Below, piece by piece: positions 1-9,857 of a stretch of DNA of 64,000 bases. The first letter of the stretch is position 1, and each line of letters opens with the position of its first letter. Both the position numbers and the translations under genes were made by a program. The stretch comes from Cryptomeria japonica (Eukaryota > Streptophyta > Pinopsida > Cupressales > Cupressaceae): assembly GCF_030272615.1 (NCBI RefSeq), contig NC_081408.1, positions 606,785,673-606,849,672 on the forward strand, read 5' to 3'. Below the pieces are notes generated by a model, which ran no database searches, was not told the DNA's origin, and was given only the letters and a program-made list of their open reading frames with translations.

Positions 1-1
1 G

Positions 2-2809
2 GATGGTTTCTCTGGATACAATCTAATTAAAATAGCACCTGAAGATCAAGAAAAGATAGCTTTCACATGTCCATGGGGTACTTTTCGTTGGAACGTCATG
101 CCTTTTGGACTAAAGAACGCAGGTGCCACATATTAGAGAACTATGACAATGATATTCCATGACATGATGCATACATTCATGGAAGACTATGTGGATGACA
201 TCTTGGCAAAATCATACAATAGATAAGAACATATCGAGATACTAGAAAAGATCTTTGATCGGTTAGAACAGTACAAGCTACGACTAAATCCTAAGAAATG
301 TGCCTTTGGTGTCACTTTAGGAAAGTTATTGGGATACATTGTTTCAGCTAGAGGTATTGAAGTAGATCCAGCTAAGGTCAAAGCAATCATGAAAATGGCA
401 TCTCCCAAGAATATAAGTCAACTTAGATCACTGCAAGGAAGACTCCAGCCAATTAGAAGATTTGTTGCTCAACTAGAAAATAAATATCAACCATTTACTC
501 ATCTATTGCATAAAAAAGTTCACTTCAAATGGGACCATCAATGTGAAGATGCATTCAACAAGATCAAGGCATATCTCATGCAACCACCCATTCTAATGTC
601 ACCAATTCCAAACAAGCCATTATTGCTCTATGTATCAACCACTGAAGTATCATTAGGAGTTTTGCTTGCACAACAGGATAATGAAGGAAAAGAGCGAGTC
701 ATCTACTACATCAGCAAAACACTAGTGGGATACGAGCTCAACTATTCCCCAACAGAAAAAGCATGCTTGGTGGTAATTTTTGCTTCTCAAAAATTAAGAC
801 ATTATCTATTATCTCACTCCATCAAGTTGATAGCTAAAATTGATCCATTGAAGTATTTGCTCAATAAGGCAACATTGACAGGATGACTAGCAAAATGGAT
901 CATGATTCTAAGTGAGTTTGATATTGAGTGTGTAGATAGAAAAGCTATCAAGGGACAAGTCATTGCAGCCCAACTAGCTGAGGCACCACTTCAAGATGAT
1001 CATCCTTTGCAAATTGAATTTCTCGATGCTAATATCCTAATAGTCACCACAAAAAAATGGCAATTATACTTTGATGGTTCATATACACAGCATGGATGAG
1101 AAGCAGGTATTCTATTCATCACACCACAAGGCCATACAATTCTGAAAGCATACAAATTAAGCTTCCCATGTACCAACAACACAGCAGAATATGAAGCTTT
1201 GGTTACAGGTATCAAAATGGTTGTGGAATGGAACATTACACAACTTTAGGTCTTTGGAGACTCTCAACTCGTCATCAATCAAATCAATGATGACTATCAA
1301 ACAAAAGATGACAAACTCATGCCTTACAAAAAGATGGTGGATGATTTCAAGAAATATTTTGTTGAAATCACTTTTGAACAAATTCCAAGAAATGATAACA
1401 AAGCAACAAATGTCATTGCAACACTTGCTTCTCTATTACAAACACAGGAAAATCAAGAGCATTATGAATTCCTAGTTGAAGAGTTGTTTTACCCTTCTCA
1501 TAATTCTCCTGATTCCCAAACCATTTGTCAACTTATTGGACATGATTCTTCCCACTATGGCCAAACTTACACATACCTAAAAGATAACACCTTACCTCTT
1601 GACTTATCAAAAAATCAAAAGAGAAACTTTATTCACCAATCCTCCCATTATACTCTTGTCGTGGATACCCTATTTAAATGAGGTCTAGATGGTACTCTTT
1701 TAAGATGTCTTGAACAAGAAGAATCTGAGAAGGCCTTAAATAAAGTCCATAACGACATTTTTGGCACTCATTCAAGTGGTCTCACCCTTTCAAAAAAACT
1801 CATATGCTTGGGCTATTATTGGCCAACCATGGAACGAGATTCTTTTCAGATAGCTAGAATGTGCAAACAATGTCAGATCCATGGAAACTTGATCCATGCA
1901 CCAACACAAGAACTTCATGTTTTAGCAACATCTTGGCCTTTCTGCCAATGGGGTCTTGATCTAGTAGGAAAGATAAATCCTTCTTCATCTAATGGTCACA
2001 AATTCATCCTTGTAGCTACAGAATATTTTACAAAATGGATTAAGGCAGTACATCTCACAAATATCACAGGGAAACAAATTGTTGCATTTATCTTGAACTA
2101 CATTATTTGTCACTATGGAATACCAATGACCATTATCACTGATAATGGGCGACCATTCAAAAATCAAGATGTACAAGAGCTATGTGAGAATTTCAAAATC
2201 CAGCACAGATTCTCCACACCCTATTATCCACAGGGGAATGGGCAAGCAGAAGCATCTAACAAAACTAATCTAAAAATCCTTAAAAAGACAATGAATGATG
2301 CTTGAAGAGATTGGCATATTCAATTGAACCTTGCTCTATGGGCCTACCATACCAGTATCTGCACACCAATAGGTGCCACACCTTTCTCTCTTATATACAG
2401 ATCAGAAGCAATATTGCCATTCGAAGTAGAGATACCTTCTCTATGAGTATCATTAAAAGGTCTTATTCCAGATGAAGAACAATGAGTATCTAGACTACAG
2501 GAGTTGGAATTGATCCATGAATGAAGACAAAATTCCTTTGATCATTTAAAGGTATATCAACAAAGAATATGCCGAAGTTATAATCACAAGGTCAAACCAT
2601 GAATCTTTCAAGTTGAAGAACTAGTACTAAAGGAAAATCCATGAAATCAGTCAGATTGAGAAAAGAAAGGAAAATTTGAACCAAACTAGTTAGGTCCATT
2701 TGTGGTCACAACATTATTTGGATCAGGAGCATATCAGCTATCAACACAAGATAGGGATTAGCTCAAGGAACCCATCAAGAGCATGCATCTGAAGAATTTT
2801 TATGTCTAA
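2..2809 (+). pseudogene. pol: Ty3/gypsy Tat-lineage pol (RT - RNase H - second RNase H - integrase), left end outside window
   Basis: This is the polymerase region of an LTR retrotransposon (T1), read in a single frame. Visible in order: RT palm with YVDD at 188-199; a Ty3-type RNase H (about 600-960) that ends in the Tat-style linker AIKGQ; a second RNase H beginning LYFDGS near 1,068 with the later GDSQLV motif; integrase with a zinc pair (CKQC near 1,862) and the catalytic triad D in WGLD, D in ITDNG and E in GQAEA; and a C-terminal SH3-like tail ending in a TAA at 2,807. Two RNase H domains are a known mark of the Tat lineage. I count 15 in-frame stops (10 TGA, 4 TAG, 1 TAA) yet no net frameshift over 2.8 kb. 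Several stops replace an expected Arg or Gln. The copy is dead. Family assignment is firm; the exact subfamily is not. Confidence 0.93.
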
Positions 2810-2811
2810 AA

Positions 2812-2888
2812 AATCCAAAAACAGTGAAAAAGCAGAAAATCCAAAAATAGTGAAAAAGTAGAAAATACAAAAGTAGTGAAAAATAATG
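2812..2888 (+). repeat. A-rich 26-bp tandem repeat just after pol
   Basis: Three imperfect copies of a 26-base unit with the core ATCCAAAAAYAGTGAAAAAG follow the pol stop. Short A-rich tandem arrays after pol are common in Tat elements. The rest of 2,889-3,324 shows no gene. Confidence 0.7.
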
Positions 2889-3153
2889 AAAAAAAAAAAT
2901 CAAATATGAAAAAAAATGCAATAAAAACATATGGTGAAAACCTGGCAAACAGGCACTATCTCTCAGCTAGCTCTTCCATCTATTGGTTCACGCATTCTTC
3001 CACTTGCATTATTTTCCATCAGCGTTGTTCATATCCATCATAAAGCCTTTGTACACATGCAGGCATCCCAGGTGATTTCTCATCATGGTTTGGATCATTG
3101 ACAATATCATAATAAAGGTTTGTTTCTACGATGGGGGAAAAATCCTAAACCTG

Positions 3154-3168
3154 GCTGGGGGCAAAAAG
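3154..3168 (+). other. possible polypurine tract of T1
   Basis: GCTGGGGGCAAAAAG is a purine-rich run like those that prime plus-strand synthesis next to a 3' LTR. A second such run (GATGGGGGAAAAA) lies at 3,130-3,142. I cannot pair it with an LTR, and the antisense ORF of the same element lies further downstream, so this may be an internal tract. Confidence 0.25.
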
Positions 3169-3324
3169 TTTTGATCGTTTTGAGCTTAATCAAATAGGTA
3201 GAACAACAGTCAGACAACGCTTGTCAAGTGAAAAACTGAGATACATCCAACATTGAACATAAGACCACATTGTCAACCATTAACTATCACATATTAATCT
3301 AAACATGACAAAACACATATCAAT

Positions 3325-3329
3325 GGATG
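3325..3329. repeat. target-site duplication of element A (left)
   Basis: GGATG directly precedes the first LTR base and is repeated exactly at 11,129-11,133 after the last LTR. This fixes both ends of the element and shows it landed in T1 sequence. Confidence 0.85.
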
Positions 3330-4509
3330 TTTAGCATCCTAAAATTGTGACACTTGCAATTTCGATTGCATTTGGGTCTTCACGATGGCGACGCAACACT
3401 GAACCTGAATGGAGACCTTGAAACTTGTCCATGACATCAAAAACTGCATTTTTCAGCACCCTGGCCTGATCCTCCTTGCACCCTGCTGTCCCTGGAGGTG
3501 GGACCATGGCGCCCAGTGCCCTATTTTGGGCCCGGTCTCTTATGGGGCTTCGGGTCTTTAAGTTTGCAAATTGGAAAATAAGGTTGCTAGGTCGGCCCAA
3601 GGTCGAAAAAATCAGTCTTTCAACCCTAATTGGCAAGTATATAAACTACATTCCCTCTCCCATTTTGGGGAGGAAGGATATATATGTGCAAGACACGGAA
3701 GCGATATTAAAACACTCAAACATTCAAGCATTCCTTCAAGCAATTGAGCATTCTAAGTCTCCATTCAAGGCTAAGTGTTGCATTCAAGACAAGGATTCAA
3801 CCATTGAAGAGGAGATCACATACAACATACAACATACAACAACAATTACACCTTCGCATGTAAGAATACAAACATTCTTACAACAAGGTATTGGTACTTT
3901 ATTACATTACAATCATTTACATTTACAGCATTTCTCATTTCTTGGTTAATTCCAAAACTGGGGTTTGACCTAAGGGCAAACCCCTAATCCCTAACCCCCC
4001 AATAGTCCTCTCTTTTTTGTGTGTAGGTTGCAGGTACGCGGCTGTAATTGAAGATCTGGAATCCTTGTGCAGAGACGAACAGATCCCCCTTCGTTTCGCG
4101 GATTTTTCGGAGGACCGTGTGCATGCCGGGCGCCATCGTCCTGTCAACTTTCGATCAAATTTGCAAGACAACGTCATCTCGACATTTTACTGCTAATTCC
4201 AGGTCCACAGCTTCATCCTATATTCCTATCTCTGTTTATAAGCGAATCTTTCTCACTTTACATGCATCCCTAGCTCAATCCTTCTATCTACATTCTTTAC
4301 AAAAGAGGGTAGCCTTGCTGTCTTAACCCTTGAAACTCATTTAGAATCCAATCTTGCATTGTGTGGGATTGAATCTTGTGGGTTTCAACCCCTCTTTTGA
4401 ATGTAAAGTCTCCCCTAAGTGAAAACTGTCAACCCTAGTGACCTCCTTTCTCTCTCCTTGGAGTGGTGGGGGGAACACTTAGGGTTCGATTACAATTTTC
4501 CGCTTTACA
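3330..4509 (+). repeat. 5' LTR of element A
   Basis: It aligns end to end with 9,858-11,128. It begins TTTAGCATCC where the 3' LTR begins TGTAGCGTCC, so the canonical TG has mutated, and it ends in CTTTACA. It is about 90 bases shorter than its partner. It has lost most of a GC-rich hairpin array and one copy of an 18-base tandem (AATTCAAGCATTCAAGC in the 3' LTR). Within the first 190 bases I see about a dozen substitutions, mostly transitions. Confidence 0.9.
3638..3645 (+). promoter_or_regulatory. TATA box in the 5' LTR of element A
   Basis: TATATAAA lies about 310 bases into the LTR and is conserved at 10,241-10,248 in the 3' LTR. It is the best candidate core promoter for the element transcript. 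Confidence 0.55.
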
Positions 4510-4512
4510 TTT

Positions 4513-4530
4513 TGGTGAATCCGACGTGAA
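4513..4530 (+). other. putative primer-binding site of element A
   Basis: TGGTGAATCCGACGTGAA starts three bases after the LTR end CTTTACA. A primer-binding site should start TGG (complement of tRNA CCA) at this place. The sequence is similar in layout to the TGGCGACTCC sites of other Tat elements, but I cannot name the tRNA. Confidence 0.6.
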
Positions 4531-4865
4531 CATCCTTTCTGATTATTCATGGTTAGATCTAAAAATTGGATGCCTTGATTACATTTCCATGTTTGATCTT
4601 TTGCAAATTTTAGAGGTTAATTGCATAAAAACCCTAAATTTTCTTTTTAGTAATTGAGCTTGTGAAGTGTTTAATTATTAATGCTTGTTTCAGATCTACC
4701 CTTCTATTACAAATTGTCAATTCATATTTGTGCTTTAATTCTGAAAATTACGTGGTTAAGTGTCAAAACCCTAATTTTTAAACCCTCTTGATTCAACCTT
4801 TGACCGATGATTTCACTGATCAAAACATCTCCAAATCAGCTGTAACTTTGGATTCCGCAACAAAA

Positions 4866-4966
4866 TCATAATATCTTTCATCCCTGAAAATTTGGAAAAA
4901 AGTTGCGAGGACCGTGTGCACCCCGAGCGCCATCGTCCCTGACATTTTTTGCGAAATTTCGGGAGT
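4866..4966 (+). repeat. leader module copy 1 (shared with LTR and 5,488-5,588)
   Basis: About 100 bases containing TTGCGAGGACCGTGTGCAC then CGCCATCGTCC then GCGAAATTTCG. It recurs at 5,488-5,588, and its core recurs inside each LTR (about 4,109-4,165 and 10,728-10,790). The GGAC and GTCC ends of the core can pair. It is far more GC-rich than the surrounding leader. Confidence 0.75.
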
Positions 4967-5487
4967 TAGATCTTACTGTATTTTTCTACTAAAATCCAAA
5001 ATTTTGGCTGATTTTATCAATTCTAACACTTTCAAAATTAAAGTCAAAGTTGGTCTAGTGATTGCTTGGATTAAGGCTCCTAATCATTCAAAAATTATTG
5101 AAATTGAAATTTTGTGGCAAAATTGTGTTCTTACTGTCCTAAATCTGAAAAGTGTGTTGGCGTTCATTCAAAATTTCAGTGCTTTATTCAAATTTTTGCA
5201 AGTTGTGACTTTTGAAATTAAGTGTTTAATTGCACCAACTTTGATTTCCGCTTTCAAAATTGAATTTTGCACGAAATTGAGTCAACTTTTAAATTTCAAA
5301 ACTTGCATTGCTCTTAGTATTCCCTCTAAAATCATAAAATTCAAAAATTTCAGTTTCCCTCTCTTTTTCAAAATTCAAATTTTGCATCTTTCAACAATCT
5401 TGGTAGGGTTCAATTTTGAGATTGCAACTTTAATTTGGCCTATCTACAGATCATAAAATCACTCAATTTTTTCAGATTAGCTTTAAA

Positions 5488-5588
5488 ATCATCATAACTT
5501 TCATCCCTGAAAATTTTGAAAAAAGTTGCGAGGACCGTGTGCACTCCGTTCGCCACTGTCCCTGATATTTTTTTCGAAATTTCGAGAG
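5488..5588 (+). repeat. leader module copy 2
   Basis: This is the second diverged copy of the 100-base module, ending about 100 bases before the gag start codon. The core reads GGACCGTGTGCACTCCG. Between the two copies (4,967-5,487) the DNA is T/A-rich. It has an open stretch that lacks an ATG start and that I do not regard as a gene. Confidence 0.75.
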
Positions 5589-5688
5589 ATTGTCGTGATT
5601 GCATTTAACAGCTTAAATCTAGGAGATTGGCTGATTTTATTGAAATTTGCTACCTCTAAATTCAAAATCTTCTCTCCCTCTCTAGTGC

Positions 5689-7101
5689 ATGAGTTTTACA
5701 ACAATAAGCCCTACTTACACTATTCCCGTTAGACGAAGCCTTAGAATTAAGTCTTTCCAAGGTTTAATTACCGAGGAGATGGAACCTAATTTGAATAGCC
5801 TTTTTAACGAGGACACGGGTAATTCCTCTAATCCTCCTAATGATGAAGAAGATCTCCATGAGGTTTCTGTAGAACAACTTTCAAAATTGGATAACCAATT
5901 TGATGATTTTCAGCAATGGATGTCTCAAGAGTATCCCGATAGTCAAGCTCTTTCATTAATTGAGGGTCTAAAACATATGGTTCAAAGTGATGAGAATGGA
6001 ATTGATATTTTGTGTGGTATTGCACACATTGTGGATTCGAATGTGATGCCTATGAAGAGTTGTGCCGAAACTTTAGGTTATACACAACCTCCCACTCAAG
6101 TCAATCATTCTATTTCGTTGACAACTTCTATTGCTAGAATACCTACCTTTACATCAAACATAATGGCTACTTCTATAAAAGACATTCCGCCTATGATCAC
6201 CAGCCATGGGGGCAATCCTTCCTCTTCAATCAACCCTCTTCCTTCATTCAATCCGACTTCTTCATTCATTCCTTCAATAAGTGTTCCTATTATATCTCCA
6301 CAAATGAACATGACGCAAGGGGGCAATTCATTCAACCATTCCATTCCTCCTTGTTGTGCTCCTCTTTTCCAACCATCTCCTATGACTAACTATCATAGTG
6401 TCCCACCACCTTACTCTCAATCAATACCTTCTTTCAATAACATAATACCTCCATCACAATCTAACACGTCTAATATGAACTCTTCGACTGAAGCGACCAT
6501 TAATAATCTTGCACAAACTGTCTCTTCTTTACAGCAACAAATTGCCTCTATGAATCAATCTAAGTTTAGTGTGCCCACATTTGATGTTGCGAGCCCACTT
6601 TCTCTTGACATTGTTCGAGCTATTCCCCCTAAGCATGTTGAAATCCCGCATTTGGAGCTTTATAATGGTAAAGGTGATCCTCTAACACATGTTAAGACTT
6701 TTCAAACAATATGTACCGATTTTGCTTATGACCAAAGGTTGCTTGCAAAACTGTTTACTAGGACATTAAGAGATAAAGCCCTACAATGGTATTGCTCATT
6801 GCCTTCTTATTCTATTACTTCTTTCGAACAACTTGCAAATGCTTTTATTCAACAATTTCAAAACAATATAAGTCCTAAAGTTACTTTGATTGATTTAATG
6901 CATTGTAAACAAAGTGTTAAAGAAAAAGTGACTGATTTCATTGGTAGATATAAGCATTTGTGTGCTCAAATTTCTTTTCCAGTGCCTGACAATGATATTC
7001 AAAGAATCTTTATTTCTAATTTACAAAAAGATATTAGAGAAAAACTTTTGTTTTCTGTTCTTTCCAACAGTTGTGTGCAACTCTTCACAATTATCAACTG
7101 A
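5689..7101 (+). CDS. gag: Gag capsid protein of element A (470 aa)
   Basis: Gag builds the virus-like particle that packages retrotransposon RNA in the cytoplasm. This frame opens at an ATG (5,689) about 1.2 kb after the LTR and runs 470 codons. Residues 1-110 are acidic. Residues 120-270 are rich in Ser, Pro and Asn and probably disordered. From about residue 310 comes the retrotransposon Gag fold: HLELYNGKGDPLTHVKTF, then LRDKALQWY, then FIQQFQNNI and FIGRYKHL, in the order seen in Tat Gag. The frame stops at 7,101 and coding continues in the -1 frame from about 7,071, so the natural product is probably longer. No premature stop lies inside. Family assignment is firm. Confidence 0.9.
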   Translation: MSFTTISPTYTIPVRRSLRIKSFQGLITEEMEPNLNSLFNEDTGNSSNPPNDEEDLHEVSVEQLSKLDNQFDDFQQWMSQEYPDSQALSLIEGLKHMVQSDENGIDILCGIAHIVDSNVMPMKSCAETLGYTQPPTQVNHSISLTTSIARIPTFTSNIMATSIKDIPPMITSHGGNPSSSINPLPSFNPTSSFIPSISVPIISPQMNMTQGGNSFNHSIPPCCAPLFQPSPMTNYHSVPPPYSQSIPSFNNIIPPSQSNTSNMNSSTEATINNLAQTVSSLQQQIASMNQSKFSVPTFDVASPLSLDIVRAIPPKHVEIPHLELYNGKGDPLTHVKTFQTICTDFAYDQRLLAKLFTRTLRDKALQWYCSLPSYSITSFEQLANAFIQQFQNNISPKVTLIDLMHCKQSVKEKVTDFIGRYKHLCAQISFPVPDNDIQRIFISNLQKDIREKLLFSVLSNSCVQLFTIIN

Positions 7102-8639
7102 CTGTGAGTCAAATGGAACAAGCAAATCCTATGGCTCCGAGTGATAAGGGTGATAGTAGTCAACAACCATTTGGAAAGTTTAAACTGAACAGAGAGTCCG
7201 TTAAGTTCAATGAAAATATCATCAACAACAATGTGAATGCAGCATCAGGTGTGCCTCCTATTTCTAAGTTTTTCAAGAAAGAAAGAAAGTTTACTCCTTT
7301 GAATGAATCATTGCATAGTATTATGAATAAGTTATTGGAACAAAATGTGCTTACTCTCCCTCCTATAAAGCAAATAGATCCTGCAAAGATTAATTCACCC
7401 TATTTTGATAACAAATCTTTTTGTCAATTTCATCGTCAACCTGGGCATGATACTGAAAAATGTTTTGCTTTAAAGGGTAAAATTCAAGATATGATTGATA
7501 ATAATACTATCTCTGTTTCCGGAGTGAATGATAAAGGCAATACATCTGTAGCTCCTCCTAACCAAAATCTTAAGATTTTTACTGATCCATTACCTTCTCA
7601 TACCTCTAATGTGATTGAGGCTAATGATTCCTCTTTCTCATCTGATGGTCTTGTGTCTATGATTCCTAATGTGATTAACTTTGTAGAGCAGCAAGAAAAC
7701 CCTAAAGAACCTTCCATCACATTTGATTCCACTGAAACTATCCAAGCACCTGATGGTCCTTTATACATAGTTGCAAAAGTCAAGAATACACCTTGCCGTG
7801 GAGTGCTTATTGATCCTTCTTGCATGGTTAATGTTATTATTGAAGAATTTCTCTTTATTTTGCAATTGAATCAAGTGATTTATAACAAAACAGATGTGAT
7901 TGTGAAATTATTTGATGCATTTTCTTATCCTGCAATTGGTTCTATTACATTACCTATTGAAGTTCATAACAAATCCCTGGATGTGAACCTTGCTATTATT
8001 CCTTCGTCCAAACAATTTCGTGTGAAGCTAGGCTATCCTTGGCTATCTTCCATGAAAGCTATTGCTTCTCCTATTCATAAATGCTTGACATTTCCCCATA
8101 ATGGTGAAGTTGTTACTGTCAATCATAGTCTCTTTAAACCAGCTGAAAGAACTTCTAGCATTCCTATTGATTATTTTTGGCCTAAACAATTCCAATCTCT
8201 TCCTCCGCAAAGTGATCATCTTTTCAAATCTTATCAAAAGTGGAAAACAGATATGATCCTATCTCTAAGTGAACCTAGAACACCCAAACTTGATATTCCT
8301 ATCGTTCTTGAGAAGGAAGTTCTTCCTTTGAAAGATAAAACTAATGTCTTTCCTCAAGAAGATTTCCAACCCATTCCTATGGATGTGACTATGTCTATGT
8401 CTAATAAACTTTCTAAAAGTAGACCTATACCTCCTCATCATGAGGGACTTGGTCTCCTTCCTAAACCAAATATTCCTCCTTTATATGGAGCAGTTCCTCC
8501 TCCTTCCTCTTATGGAGAGAAGAGACCTTCCTCTTCTCCTATTATCCAGGCTAAGAGACCACAACCTAAACACCCAAGTGATAAGGATGAGAACATTTCT
8601 CCTCCTCAATCTTCTCCACTTCCTACTAAGACTAGATGA
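7071..8639 (+). CDS. Gag C-terminal zinc finger plus protease-like domain of element A
   Basis: This frame overlaps the end of gag by 31 bases in the -1 frame. There is no ATG at its left end; homology suggests it continues Gag after a frameshift near 7,070. It holds the Tat-type finger CQFHRQPGHDTEKC (C-x2-H-x4-H-x4-C) near 7,420. A retropepsin-like domain follows at about 7,760-8,110 (LYIVAKVKNTPCRGVLID, then GYPWL). Where an active protease has D-T/S-G, this has LIDPSC, so the catalytic motif looks lost. From about 8,270 the protein is Pro/Ser/Lys-rich. It ends at a TGA (8,637-8,639), after which the same frame stays open to 9,068. No polymerase follows. Confidence 0.8.
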   Translation: MCATLHNYQLTVSQMEQANPMAPSDKGDSSQQPFGKFKLNRESVKFNENIINNNVNAASGVPPISKFFKKERKFTPLNESLHSIMNKLLEQNVLTLPPIKQIDPAKINSPYFDNKSFCQFHRQPGHDTEKCFALKGKIQDMIDNNTISVSGVNDKGNTSVAPPNQNLKIFTDPLPSHTSNVIEANDSSFSSDGLVSMIPNVINFVEQQENPKEPSITFDSTETIQAPDGPLYIVAKVKNTPCRGVLIDPSCMVNVIIEEFLFILQLNQVIYNKTDVIVKLFDAFSYPAIGSITLPIEVHNKSLDVNLAIIPSSKQFRVKLGYPWLSSMKAIASPIHKCLTFPHNGEVVTVNHSLFKPAERTSSIPIDYFWPKQFQSLPPQSDHLFKSYQKWKTDMILSLSEPRTPKLDIPIVLEKEVLPLKDKTNVFPQEDFQPIPMDVTMSMSNKLSKSRPIPPHHEGLGLLPKPNIPPLYGAVPPPSSYGEKRPSSSPIIQAKRPQPKHPSDKDENISPPQSSPLPTKTR

Positions 8640-9068
8640 AATCATTCTACATGTGAACACCGACGAAAGCGTCGTCTTAGAGCTCAAGCAACTGCTTCTC
8701 AAACTTTGCAATCCCCAAAAACACCTTCAACAAGCATTATTCCATTGTCTCCAAAATCTCCTAAACATAAGATGCATGATGGTTTTGATCCTATGCGAGT
8801 TAAAGATCCTATTTTTATAAATCTTGATGATGATATAGATGAAAATGTTATTCATGATGAAAATGTTACTTCTCTTGCTTCTGATAGTGAATATGAATAT
8901 GTTGATGTTGATAACCATTTATCTAACGAATTTTCTAAAGCACTTATCCTAGCTCCTAGACAAGAACAACGTGGCTTGGAACATGAACATAGCCCTTGTT
9001 TGGATCTTGTGATAGCTCCATCTGCTGTGTTGAATGTTCCTCCTCTAGTGTGTTTCCTACCTTCCTGA
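8640..9068 (+). pseudogene. read-on tail of the element A ORF after a single TGA
   Basis: The frame of the preceding ORF continues for 142 codons beyond the TGA at 8,637. It begins with a basic patch (HRRKRRLRAQA), then a Ser/Pro stretch, then an acidic segment rich in Asp and Glu (8,800-8,930), and ends at TGA 9,066-9,068. The TGA sits in an Arg-rich context, so a CGA to TGA change is the simple explanation. Function unknown. Confidence 0.55.
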
Positions 9069-9857
9069 AATATTGATTAGCAAGATCGGGGGGTGGATGA
9101 CGTGCTAGACTAGTTTCATTAGCATAGCAGACTCTCTCCTCCTCTCTTTTGTTACTTCTTCTATGTGTTATTCTCATTCTTCTATTTGTTGTCCTTAGTG
9201 TTGTCTACTTGAGGACGATGCAAAGCATTGAGATCTCTTTTGGTCTCTCTCATGTTGACTCAAAAGACACATGTGTTCCCTTCTTCTAGGTGACCTTCCT
9301 TGATTGGGGAATGAAGAACAATTATGCATACATACATATGATATACATGAATTATCATACAGCATACTGACCCCAAGGAAAGTGAAGTCACCTCATGCTT
9401 TGTGTTTTGTGTCTATTATCCTTGGGTTTATCTCACACTTGGGGGCTAAATCTTTGTGATAACGTGCTCCTTTCCCTTCTCATTTCTTATGTGTATCACT
9501 ACCTTAAAGCAATCACCCCCGTTGAGGCATGTGTGATCGCTTTAACATAGGGGGGCATACACCCCATCTATCCCTTCAGGATACTTGAAAATTTTTTGGC
9601 GAACTTAGCTTTGCCTTGAAAATTTTTGGTATTTTTCTTGCATGACTCATAGTGAGGGAACCTTACTACTGACAGTCATGGTTCTCCCTTGTGATCTTCC
9701 CTTTTACTTTGTCAATCGAAGTCGTAAGATCCTTAGTCCACTGGGGGCTTGGTGTATCTTGCCTCCTTGACGTGGTGAAAGTCTTTCAATGTTGTTTCTT
9801 TGTACTTTACCAGAAGTATGAGCGTACACTTATACTCCCGCTAAAGTGGGGGCTAAA
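9069..9857 (+). other. 3' untranslated region and polypurine tract of element A
   Basis: I see no gene here. The last bases before the 3' LTR, AAAGTGGGGGCTAAA at 9,843-9,857, form a good polypurine tract, which is where plus-strand DNA synthesis would be primed. It abuts the TG that opens the LTR. Confidence 0.75.

Noticed and set aside
2-2809. Recoding of TGA as a sense codon to explain the many in-frame TGAs
   Set aside because: TAG stops show the same placement at Gln sites, unrelated elements share the bias, and plant nuclei use the standard code. Deamination explains all of it.
4914-5456. 180-codon open frame in the leader of element A
   Set aside because: It has no ATG near its start, lies in T-rich low-complexity DNA and shows no domain; long T-rich frames open by chance.
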